From NCBI GenBank assembly GCA_032718865.1, contig JALUTQ010000038.1:620001-684000 (forward strand): a stretch of DNA of 64,000 bases, given 5' to 3'. The stretch is from Tilletia caries. Taxonomy: Eukaryota; Basidiomycota; Exobasidiomycetes; Tilletiales; Tilletiaceae. The notes under the pieces were generated by a model. The model was given only the letters and a program-made list of their open reading frames with translations. It was not told the origin of the DNA and searched no databases. Positions 10,410 to 23,433 of the stretch are shown here, piece after piece (the first letter of the stretch is position 1; every line of letters starts with the position of its first letter). The translations under genes and the position numbers were made by a program.

Positions 10410-10625
10410 GTGAGCGAGTAAGCAGCGGGTGAACCGTGGGTGAGCCGTGAGTGAACAGTGACCCGCTGTTGCAGCACCCACGGCTGACCGTCGAGATATC
10501 GTACACGCGGGTGAGCCGCGCCTGAAGCGTGGGTCACCGCTCACCCGCTACTCCCAGACGGCCCGAGTCTCCCTCAAACCTGTCGTGGGTCAGCCGTGGG
10601 TCACTAGCGGGTCCCCCGTGGGTCA
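10410..10625. repeat. GTGGGTGA / TCACCCAC inverted-repeat cluster
   Basis: Repeated units of the type AGCGGGTGA, CCGTGGGTGAGCC and GTGGGTCA occur in both orientations. AGCGGGT at about 10422 pairs with ACCCGCT at about 10465, and a second pair GCGGGTGA...TCACCCGC lies at about 10507-10550. The block can fold into nested hairpins. It resembles a non-autonomous element or its remains; no clear target duplication is visible. Confidence 0.5.
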
Positions 10626-11140
10626 ACTTTTCATGAGCGTCGCACCTCCCAAATTCGAAAGTTGTTTTCAAACCCGGGGGACCGATTTGAAAACCTCATT
10701 CTCAATCGTTGTGCATCTTGCTGTAAGGTACACATGAAATGTTGCGGGTTCCCTTTGTTCGAGTATGGCCGATGAGCGATGAGGGTCCTGCGGACCCGTC
10801 GTCGCTTCCCAAGCTTCGGCTTCGGTTGGCTGACTTCTGAGTCGGGAGGGCCGAGGAGTGAGTCAAGTGTCAAGTCAACGCGGGGAAAGAACGTCCGTTC
10901 GCAAACTGGGGAAGATCGAGCTCCGCGAGTTTCGTGTATAAGAGGAGCTGGAGACGCTGCAAGTCTGAAGGGATTAAGTTTTGGAAGTCGACGCTGAACC
11001 TCGCCGCCGCTCGCTCCGTTCCCGTGCTCTGTGTCGCGCTTACTCTTCCCTGTCCTTCTTGATCTGTCCTCGGGCTCACGCGCTCCTCCCCAGCTCTCCT
11101 TCTGCCTTGCCCCCCCCCCCGAACAGGAGCCAACCCAACC
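10626..11140. other. intergenic, P450 upstream region
   Basis: No convincing gene. A weak TATA-like TATAAG lies at 10937-10942 in plus orientation, about 200 bases before the P450 ATG, and C-rich/CT-rich sequence (11040-11120) precedes the start codon. Confidence 0.4.
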
Positions 11141-13386
11141 ATGGCGTCTCTCCAGCTGGGAAGCTACCAGCAGCACATCACTCCTCTCACTCTCGCGGCC
11201 ACATTCATCGTCTCCGCCGTGACCTACGTCTTCTACCTGGTCTGGCTTCGACCGCACTACTTCCCCCGCCTCAAGGGGATTCCCGGTCCACCTCTCAAAG
11301 GATGGATGATGGGCCACCTCGCAGACATGCTCGCCGACGAGCCCGAGCGCGCTGTTCGCCGATGGCACGAGCAGTACGGCAAAGAGAAGGGAGCTTTCAG
11401 AATCGTCAGCGCCGTCGGTCTCGAGCGCCTCGTCGTGACCCGCTACTCGACGCTCAAGCAGATCCTCGTCAACAAACCGTATGAGTTCCCCAAGCCTTCC
11501 TGGGCAGCCAGGATATTGCAGTCCGTCGTCGGCGAAGGTCTTCTCACGTGCGTGCGCCGCTTTCCTTCTCCCTTGCTTAACCTCGCTTATCTCGAGCTGA
11601 CGCGCGCTTCTGTCCGCATACAGATACGAAGGCAAGCCGCACAGGGATCTTCGCATGTACATGAACAAGGCATTTTCCCAGCGTCATCTGCAAGCACGTG
11701 TGTATCCGTTACGACTGCAGCAGATTCGAGCGTCGCGCTCCCAATCTCAAATTAACGCGTGCTGACTTCTGAACACTACACTCTTGATGCAGAATACGAA
11801 CTCTACCACACCCCAGTGCAGAATTTCCTCAAGATCATTCGCGCCGAGATCGACAAGGGCAAGGGCCAAACCACCATGGACATGTATGCCTGGAGCTCGA
11901 GGTGCTTGCTGGACATCATTGGACGCGCTGCCTTTGTAAGTGAAAAACCCCCCGCACTTGCGTGGCTGTGCCCGTACTCACTTTCCAACAAATGGATCCC
12001 GTCTGATGTGTCTGATTGCAGGGTATCGAGATCGACTCCCTCCACCACGACAAGAGCCCGCTCGGAACAGCCTACCACGACCTCGTCTCCCTCCAAACGG
12101 CAGAGAACCTAGCGGCCATGATCCTCGTGATGAACCTGCCTTTTAATGTCGGATCCAAGACCATATACTGGCTTTCTTCCAAGCCTTGGGGTTCCGACTT
12201 CTTGAAGAGTGTCGTCAAGTGGGGATCCCGCGTCGGCCTCGGTTTCATTACGAACGAGTTAAAGGAAATGGCAATCTTTGTGGTGAGTACACAGGGGAGC
12301 ATCAGCATCAAACGGATCCTCGCGCCTCGCGTTCTCCTGGAGGACCATCGGAAGCTCACCTCGCCCTTCCTCACCCAGCGCTCCATGTATGCCATCTCCA
12401 CAGTCGCAACCGAGCTCCGCGAGGAGAAGATTGCCGAAGCCAAAAAGCTCGGCCCGAACGCGGTTGACATGGGCAAGATCGACGTTCTCTCCCTCCTCGT
12501 CTCCGCCTCGATCCTTGAAGACTCCGCGTACAAGATGACGAACGAAGACGTGAAGAACTCAGTCCTGACTGTCCTCGGTGCCGGACACGAAACCACGGCA
12601 TCCGGCTGCACATGGACGCTCTGGCTCTTGGCCCAGCATCAAGATGTGCAGGATCGGTTGAGGGCAGAGTGTCAAGAACTTTTGAGCGTGTACGAGAATC
12701 CGCCGTTCGATAAGCTCAAGGAACTGCCTTGGCTCAACGCCGTCGTGAAGGAGTCGTTGCGCGTCGAGCCGCCGGTGCCTGCCACAGTCCGACAGGCCAA
12801 GCACGACAGTGTCGTGGACGGGATATTCATTCCGAAGAGCACCATTATCTTTATTCCCAGTCTGGTACGTATGCGCGTGGATTGCTTTGTGTTGCAGTGA
12901 TACACGACGCTTCTTGCTCACCACTCACTGTTGCCCTCCCTTTTCCGCCCAAAGGTCATCAATACGGACATCTATGGACCCTGGGGTGCGGACGCGCACG
13001 AATGTGAGTAGTGGATTCTCGATATCCCTGATAATTCCCTGAGTCGCTCAGAGTACTTATGCATCCGCTTCTCGACTCTCTACATTCCCAACCACCTCAC
13101 ACTTTCCCCCACCCCAGTCAAACCCGAACGCTGGCTCAACCTGCCTGCGGACTACGACGCGTCCGTCTCGCTCATGACATTCATCACCGGCGCTCACGGA
13201 TGTATCGCGAAGACGATGGCCCAGACCGAAATGGCGCTGATGACCTGCATGCTGATCGCCAACTTCAAGTTTGAGGCGCCCCCGGGCTACAAGCCCGTCC
13301 GCGAATCTTCGATCACGATGAGGCCTGTTGGGGGGCTGCCGTTGCTCATCTCTCACGCACCCGGTCGCAATGCCGTCGCTGCGTGA
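11141..13386 (+). CDS. cytochrome P450 monooxygenase (about 562 aa, 7 exons)
   Basis: Membrane-anchored haem monooxygenase. Proposed exons: 11141-11547, 11624-11697, 11793-11935, 12022-12282, 12379-12864, 12955-13003 and 13118-13386; the joins close in frame. The N-terminus has a hydrophobic anchor (about residues 15-40) then the proline hinge IPGPPLKG. The I-helix is GAGHETTAS, the K-helix ExxR is ESLR, the PERF-region is FKPERW, and the haem loop is FITGAHGCIAK, with Cys as iron ligand. The loop has His where Arg is commonest and Ala after the Cys-Ile, which is uncommon. The 12283-12378 intron is the least certain, because the frame also stays open through it. Substrate unknown; there is no biosynthetic cluster around it. 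Confidence 0.88.
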
Positions 13387-13615
13387 GGTCTGACTCGGTT
13401 ACTTGATACCCATACTCGTCTCCTCTCGCTACCTTACTTCTCTCGTTTGATGAATCGTTTTCTTTGCACAGGCTTCCTTATGTACCAATATTCTTTGCTT
13501 CACCAGGAGATATTCTGATTGCTATCGAATAACAACAGCAGAGTCTGATCCACTGTCCTTGTGTGGTACGTTAGGCAGTAGTCCATTGGGAGAAGTGTGG
13601 ATAAAACAGCCTGGC

Positions 13616-16600
13616 CTATGTCACGATGACCTCTGCAACCGTCGCCCCGCCGCCAGATTCGGATTCTTGGTACGCGCCCTCGAATACGACTTGGACGTAG
13701 CGACCATTCGGCGAGGACGGAAGCGCAAAGTCCGATGTGTTGCCCTGAGCTATCTGCACAAGGGTCGCACTCTCCACGCTGTAAGGCGAAGAGATGTTGA
13801 CGGCCTGTCGATTCACAGCCTCTACGAGTGACTCAGGCGAGTCTCCCAGCAGGATGCTCAGCATCCTCGGTGGATTTTCGGCAAAGTTGAAGTGGACGTT
13901 GTTCAACTTCTGAGAGGCGCCTAGGTCGATCAGGAGCGCGGTCGGGTCCGTCGAGGCAGGAACGAACGAAGTCGCGTTGGAGCCGTCGATCGCAGCGATT
14001 GCGAATCCGGACGGAGTCATGGTTCCATTCGTTGAAGCCGATCGGCACTGAGCCAGATTCGACATGCCGGTTCTATCAATCCTACGAGTCTGCACTCGCG
14101 AGGTGAGACCGGACGTCGAGGTGAAGTTGGATGCATACGTACCACCGATCTCCACCTTGAGCTCGCCTGAGCCAGAGACATGGTGAATCCAGGTGTTCTG
14201 GCCTGAAACGGTAACATCGAGGACGTGGCCCTGATAATGGTGTGATTAGATCCGCATCAGTACTGAGCTTCTCTGGACATACGGGCTTCGCAAAGTTGTT
14301 CGAAGCTCACCTGGTGTCGCAGACCCTTCACCGTGTAGCCTTCTGGAGCCAGCTGAGGCGGAAGCGAGGGATTCAAGTACACTCTATCCGTACGACTCCG
14401 GAACCCGGTGAATCCGTGTGTCCACGTCTGCAAATATCCACCGGCCCCAGTCAAGAAGGTGTACGCCGGATTCGTTCCTCCGTTCGAAGCGTACTCGTCC
14501 ACCTGCTGCTCGGAGAACTGTTCATAGGGAGCTCGAATGTAGGGGTCGACAGCACTGAGGAGATAGGTGAACGACTCGCAGCCGCGAACCGACAACTCGG
14601 CCGCCACTATCGAGTGGATGGAGCTCGTCATAGCAGGACCATTCGTAGAAGTATGGGCTGAGTAGTAGTCCAGATCGGCGAGCGGGTCGGCGGTCGGAAA
14701 CTCGAGGGGGTAGATCATTAGGACCACGTCGGCTGGAAAGCAAAGGGTTAAGCATGAAGCTGAGCGAGCTCTTCAGCTGTTGAAGTACACAATTCATAAC
14801 TCACCTTGCTTAACGGCAGTCGTGCCGTTGAAGATCGATCCGTCGAAACCCTCAGACTCGATAGTGATGACTGGATCACTTCCATTCGTCTTCAAGATGG
14901 TGATATTATCCGCAATCGATGTCCAGTTTTGGCCGATTTGGTCTTGCAACCCCAAGACGTTGGCAGCCTCCTCAGCGAATCGCAAGCTCACCGCAATGGC
15001 AGCATTCGTGAACGCTCCGTTTTTCACATGATTGGAGTACTCGTTAGGATCTGACGGAGCGAATTTGCAAGTTAGAACTGGGACCGCTAGGCAACACTGT
15101 CGTGAAGATCTCGATGGAAAGCGATCTTATACTGACCTGTAAGGTTGCTGGTGATGTACGTTCCATTCGGACCTGGCTCGACAAAGTCGGCGAACATGCG
15201 GGCTACATCGCGAATGATGGGCCAGCCCTGTTCGCGGAGCCAGGTTTCGTTCCCGGTTGCCTGGAAATACTGCCATTGTGCGATGGCAACTAGGCAATTC
15301 CAAAAAAATCTAGGTCAGTGAGGGCTATTGGAGTGGAAGTGACTCTTGATGCTTTACTCACTGTCCGCGTTCTGTACATGTGATACAGGACAGATGGTAT
15401 TCAGTGCATACTGGCGTCAGTCGATGTTCTGGATGGCCAGCAGAGGGAGGAGCTACTTATGAGATGGTACTCGTAATCGACGCAAGGACCTGTGCCACTG
15501 CAAACACCTAGACCGTACGATGTCCAGGGGTATAGTAACCCGGGACGGCTGTAGTTTTGTGCATTTCGAACAGCTTGCGGAAGAAGGCGAGAGCGGTAGT
15601 TGTTGATCGATTCAGCAAAGCTCGGGAACAGAGTAAGAAGACCCGGATACATCCAGGTCTCTGCGTCCCAGACTGAAGGAAAGATAGAGGATGATGAGCG
15701 ACCGAATTGATACTCTCTCGATGAATCGTACTCACATATTGCGCCAGCATATGAGTCTGAGGTGAGTCCTGAGGGAGCGATGGAGTTGTCTCCCAGACCC
15801 CGACCCTCTTTCCCTTCTCGCACGTTGGCAAGAAGGTGGAACATACTCGCGCGGACCGATCGTTGCAAGCGACGGGTGTCGTTCGTGTCGGCGTGGATGA
15901 CAATGTCGCCACCTTCGTTCCAGATACTCTCCCATGCGGCTCGATGAGACGACACGAGCTGATCCCACCCATCACGTCGTGCTGTTTCTGCTGTACTTCT
16001 GGCTGTTATGTTCTCGTTGGGCGTGAAAGCAAGTCCAGAAGCGATACCGACGTACTTGGTGAGAACGAGTTCGCCGCTGGATGGCACGTTCACAGTGAAT
16101 GATTGGGAAACGGTCGCGTTCGAGGTCGTGTTGATACTGGATGTGACAGAGTCCGGAGCGGAGACCCGGTTTCCGAGGTCGGTCCCGTTGCCCAGGCCGA
16201 TGGCGGAGTAGATCCACGCTGCATTGTCAGACACGTTGAACGGAGATACCGACGACCAGATGAGACCGTCGTCCAACATGCCGGCTGACTCGTTGGCGGT
16301 CCGCATGGCCCCGGCACCGTCAATTGCATCCGTCACGGTGATGTTGAGCCCAACCGGTAGGTTTGACGCCACGAGTCGGACCAATCCCAGAGTAGGTCGG
16401 TCGCGATGCGCAATGGCGGTATAGTTGAGTCGAATTGGGTTGTTGCTCCCTTCTGCGGGAGTCCATGCGAACGACGTAGAGACAATACCATCGCGAATCG
16501 ACAGCGTCTGCTCGTACTCCGAAATCGAGCTTGGGTCCGCTCCTACCGTGTACGTTGCGTCGGACACCGTTAGGAAGAGAGAGGTCCAAGTCGGAATCAA

Positions 16601-17125
16601 GGACAGGACCTCCTGCCCATTGACTTGAGGGAAGTTTGTCTGCAGCACATATGTGGTGAAGAAAATGAGCAGCGTTGCCATCGAAAATGCACGGGAAGGG
16701 TCGCGGTCATACTTACGCCTATCGTCGAATTTTGGTAGTCGTAGAAGCCGGCGATAGTGGAGGCAGTTACTCCTGGGAAGAGACAGATTCGGGTCAGGCC
16801 TGATATACGCTTCGGTTCGGACAGAAGGGCGACTCTCACTCTTATCGAACAGTGGCCAACCATTGGTCCCGTCTTGTCCCGTCTCGTTATTGGGGATGAT
16901 GGTGTCAAATCCGAACCCCTCCGCAGGGAGTCGAGCGCCGATGTAACCATTCGCAATGTATGGCTGGTTCTGCCACTGGTCCGGCTCAAAGGAGGTGGTG
17001 CTCAGTGTCCAGTTAAAGTCGGACAGGAGGCTGCGGGAGGCATAGCTTTGCAGATGCAAAGGGGAGGCAGCGGCCGGAGTGGTACCGGCCAGTAGGAGCG
17101 AGGCAAGGAGCCCGGCGGCGAACAT
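13616..17125 (-). CDS. secreted acid trehalase, GH65 (about 967 aa, 9 exons)
   Basis: Hydrolyses trehalose to two glucose outside the cell or in the vacuole. Exons on the minus strand: 17125-16840, 16772-16717, 16639-15736, 15672-15461, 15371-15362, 15289-15137, 15050-14805, 14732-14311 and 14230-13616. The start MFAAGLLASLLLAG gives a signal peptide; an upstream ATG at 17200 is possible. GH65 landmarks are SDSYAGAIFWDAETWMYPG (joined across an intron) and DYEYHLNADIAIAQWQYF, whose YEYH glutamate matches the GH65 catalytic acid. Many N-glycosylation sites fit secretion. The exon 4/exon 5 join needs an intron beginning AT (15460) instead of GT, and exon 5 is only 10 bases. If that donor is dead, the protein stops about 20 residues after DYEYHL. 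Confidence 0.87.
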
Positions 17126-18160
17126 GACAGATGTACCTGCCTTGCTCTGAGGACGGGTAAGGGAGGAGTTAGCACAAGGAAAGAAGGTCAGGCAGGGCAC
17201 AGCAGGAAGAGAAGGGACGGATCAGACCACAGATGAGAATCATCAGCTCCAGGCTCCTTATGAACACCTCACGACGCGAGCGCAGGCCGCAGTGCCCCAG
17301 AACTCAGAAGCCGCAACTCGAGCTCGAAGACAGGACCGGAAGGCGGCTTGGCGAGAGCCGAGTGACGAAGCCATGACATGAAGTCGTTCCCCGGTCCCCC
17401 CGCGTTCTTCACTGCGTCATCGAGAACCTTCCTCCTCCTCAGGATGCGGTCCAGCCGCCATCGTCCTCATGAGTGTCAGGACCAGGAGTGGGCGAGGGCA
17501 GAGAGCAGGGGGACCGAAGTCCTCCCGGAGACCTTACTTGCTCGCTCACGTTCGCGGCATGGTGTCGGCGATCTCCGACACACCGTCTCACCATCCCACT
17601 GCCCGCAGTGCGCGAATGGCAGCTGAAGTTGCCCGCGCGGGGAGCAGGACAAACACGACTTGTGATGCTGATGATTTCGACAGGTCTATGACATGAGGAA
17701 TCGAATGGAACCCTCACAAAGTAGAAGAAAGAGGAGAGAGGAGAGTCGGAAGCCGATCAGAGCGGCGCTCAGCAAGAGAGGCGTGAAGAAGGGGTAACCC
17801 AAGGGGAAGGAACGGTGAAGAACGATTACTATCTATGCAGAAAGAGAAAAGGTGGGAGCGCCCAGGGCGAATTTTGAAGATCGTGGAGATCGCAGACGCG
17901 GGCGACGTCGAGGTAAGTGCGAGAGGTTGAGATTCCTGGAGCGGAACGGACGAGACGAGAAGGTCGGAGAGGTGCGGTCTGCCACTGTGTACCGTGCGAG
18001 GAGGCGGAAAAAGAACTTGTGCGGTAGATTTAAAGGCCGAACCAGTGTTCGAACGGGGTGTCGAGAGACCCCTGTGTCCATCGTATATCCACAGCGATGC
18101 GCGCTCTGGCCAGGTTGGCCTAAGCAAAGATGTGTGTACCGAACAGCAAACGGCACCAGC
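17126..18160. other. intergenic region, no gene seen
   Basis: Lies between the 5' end of the trehalase gene and the 3' end of DBP2, both on the minus strand. It should hold the trehalase promoter and the DBP2 3' UTR. I see no conserved coding sequence and no clear repeat. Confidence 0.5.
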
Positions 18161-20828
<2,668 letters not shown>

Positions 20829-20996
20829 TTGTAAGAGCTGAGAAGAGCTGTTTGTAGATCTGGAGTGCGATGAGAGAGGAGAGGCACAGAAGATCTGTTG
20901 CTGCTGTTGAGGAAGGACAAGGAAGTTGGGGGAGAGGGGGAGGAAAGGATGAGGAGGTCGCGAAGGAAATAAATAAGTAAAACGCAGGCTCCCCTC

Positions 20997-21025
20997 AAAA
21001 GTTTTCCTTCGGCTGGAAAACTTTT
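20997..21025. repeat. 11-bp perfect inverted repeat in the DBP2/SDR divergent promoter
   Basis: AAAAGTTTTCC, a 7-base spacer TTCGGCT, then GGAAAACTTTT. It sits 169 bases from the DBP2 ATG and 267 from the dehydrogenase ATG. It could be a protein-binding palindrome or an RNA hairpin in a 5' leader. Confidence 0.6.
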
Positions 21026-21177
21026 GGCCCGATCTGCCTCCTTCTCTCGGCCGAGCACGCGCAGCTTACGCAATCAGGGTTTGCTCGAGCGTCATCTTGC
21101 TTGTGACCGCTGACCGCTTGCCCTGTGCAGCTTCCAAGCTCCAAGCTTCCCGCCTCGAGCATGGCCTCGACCACGCA

Positions 21178-21186
21178 TATAAAAAG
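21178..21186 (+). promoter_or_regulatory. TATA box of the short-chain dehydrogenase gene
   Basis: TATAAAAAG in plus orientation, 114 bases upstream of the ATG at 21292. Inferred from consensus and position. Confidence 0.5.
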
Positions 21187-21291
21187 GTCAACGTTTGCCT
21201 CGCCTCTTTGCCAGCGACGCCTCTGACTCTCGCCCCCCATCGCTTCTTAACCACCTTTCCTGTTGTTGCAAGATAGAAAGAGATCCTTAAC

Positions 21292-22527
21292 ATGGTCAGC
21301 ACCAAAGAATTGACAAACGCCAACAAGGACGTCAATCTCGATGAGCAGCGGTACGTGTGCTTCGCTCCGGTGCTGCTGAGTGCTGATCGCTGATCGTGCG
21401 CTGATTCTCTTCCAACGTCTTCTCCCTCTTTCTCCTGCAGCGCTGTCGTCGCTGGAGGCACGCAAGGCATCGGGGCTGGGTGAGCATATAGTGGCATTGA
21501 CCGCGTGATAATGCCCGCCCAATTTTGCTGATGACTTGTCTTTCAGTATTGCCCTGCGCTTCGCCAAAGCTGGCGCCGAGGTCTGGATCATTGGACGCAA
21601 TGAGGACAAGGCTGCTGGCGTGCTGGAGCAGCTGAAGAAGGCGAGTGAAGAACACGCTGCACAGCAGCCGAAGCAGGGGTCGCACTCGACGCCTCACCAC
21701 GAGTTCTTCAAGGCCGACCTCTCGCAGCCCAAGGACATGGACCGCGTCGCAGCCGAGATCGCCAAGCGCGCAGGCGATGCAGGCGTTGACCATCTCATCG
21801 AATGCCAAGGCGGTCCGCCGACCGGTGCCTACAAGCCTCTTCCCCACTCCGAGTTCGCGTTCAGCGTCCAGTGTCTCTCTCGCTTCCGCATCGCCGAACG
21901 CCTTCTGCAGTCCGGCACGATCAAGCAGAGTGTTCTCTTTGTTGCTGTGCCCGGCGCAGGCGGAAAGACGTTGGACGTCGACGATGTTGACTTCAAGAAG
22001 AAATACGAGGCGGGTCGTTGGTGGAGCTTTCCTCTGGGCCTGGTACGCATGGGCACCCGCGACAGCGCTGTTCTGGACTGCGTTGCTCAGGTGAGTGCAG
22101 TGTTTCTCCAAGAAAAAAAGCGCCTGTATGCGCTTGTGGCTCTGCGGGCTACTGAGTGGAGTCAGATCTAATCACAACCCACGTTTCCAACACGCAGAGC
22201 CTCGCGCAAAAGTACCCCAAGCACAACATTGTCCACCTCTTCCCAGGCATTGTCGCCACGGACGCGGTGGCCAATGTCGGTTACCCCTGGCCGATTCCAC
22301 TTCTTGCTCGAACTTTCGCGCCATTGGTCGCCAGACGGGCCGAAGACTACGCCCAAGTGCCATTCTACCTGTTGGCCAACCCAGCAGCCAAGCAACGGCT
22401 TCAGATGGGCCAGGCCAACAACTTCGGACCAACGCTGTCGCCATATGAGCTGTCCACCTGTGCCAAGGACGAGTCTACCCGAGAGGCGCTGTGGACCCGA
22501 CTGGAATCGTTCTTCACCGCCGCCTGA
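21292..22527 (+). CDS. atypical short-chain dehydrogenase/reductase (323 aa, 4 exons)
   Basis: Rossmann-fold NAD(P)-dependent oxidoreductase family. Exons 21292-21350, 21441-21479, 21547-22090 and 22198-22527, all joined in frame. The nucleotide-binding motif AGGTQGIGAG spans two exon joins (residues about 22-31), followed by ALRFAKAGAEVWIIGRNE, which gives an NADP-type Arg-Asn after strand 2. The acidic DLSQP motif (about 90) is present. The usual catalytic Ser and Tyr-x3-Lys are not visible: the tyrosine in KKYEAGRWW lacks the lysine four residues later. It may be a divergent or non-catalytic member. Divergently transcribed from DBP2 with 463 bases between the ATGs. Confidence 0.85.
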
Positions 22528-23433
22528 TGAAGCCGCCACCCACGATCTTCTGTAATTCGCATCCACGCGCAATGCGACATCTGTACATGTACCCTCAACC
22601 CCTTTCTTGGGATGCGATGAGGTCTGAGTACTGAGTATTTGAGATTGGATAAGAGAGGCATTCATTCGCATGAGGTACGCAGAGTCCCCAACGTCCCCGT
22701 CTCCTGAGGCCTGAGGCCGAGATCGCCGGGTCGGTGTAGAAATCGCCAAGGAGAGGGCGTGGCGACTCCGGTCTTCTTGAGCCCATGTCTGACTTGCGAT
22801 CCGTAGCGTGTGTCATCGGACATCGACGACGCCGGCTTGCCTTCACATGCTCTCACGTTCCCAGCGGCGGGACCTCAGGCGACCACGACCACTTCAGCGT
22901 TCAGCGTCCAGCATTGATCCCATCAGCAACCTCGGGAACGACGAAGACGACGACGACATCCAGCGCAGCGGAACCGGGACGCGTTCTGACTTCTGAAGCA
23001 CAGAACGCCCGAAGATTGCCGAACGAGCTCGCCATAAAATTCTCCGCAGCTCGCCGCCGGTCTCGCCGCGCGGGTCGACCTGATCCCGAACACACACAGA
23101 CAGACAGACAGACAGACAGACGCTCATCGCTCATCCAGGATCCACAGGTACATCGACGAGCCCGTCCCGAGCAACCCGCTTGCTCAGCGCATTCCCTCTT
23201 GCGATCGTCCCTCGCTCGGCGTCCTGCGCTTAATCTATCGACTCGCCCTCGTGCCTGCTCTCGCTCAACCGGCTCAGATCAATCCTTGCTGCTTCGGCTC
23301 GCGCAAGGGCCAGGCGCTGCTCTCTTGCCAGAGCTCGACACAAACGCTTCTTCGGTCCTTCACGCCCCCGTGCATCCGCTTCCAAGGATATACCCCCACC
23401 CCGCCGACGCATCTACCGCTTCGGAACTGCATC
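22528..23433. other. intergenic, promoter region of the deubiquitinase gene
   Basis: No supported gene. A (CAGA)n microsatellite lies at 23095-23121. CT-rich sequence follows, typical of fungal transcription start regions, up to the ATG at 23434. Confidence 0.5.
23095..23121. repeat. (CAGA)n microsatellite
   Basis: About six to seven tandem copies of the tetranucleotide, some 310 bases upstream of the deubiquitinase start codon. Confidence 0.85.

Noticed and set aside
10631..11668. 345-aa minus-strand ORF
   Set aside because: It is antisense to the P450 5' exon and promoter, with no domain.
15508..16589. Minus- and plus-strand ORFs overlapping the trehalase exons
   Set aside because: They are shadow frames of the GH65 coding sequence.
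21332..22111. 259-aa minus-strand ORF
   Set aside because: It is antisense to the dehydrogenase; the plus strand has the motif-bearing, spliced gene.
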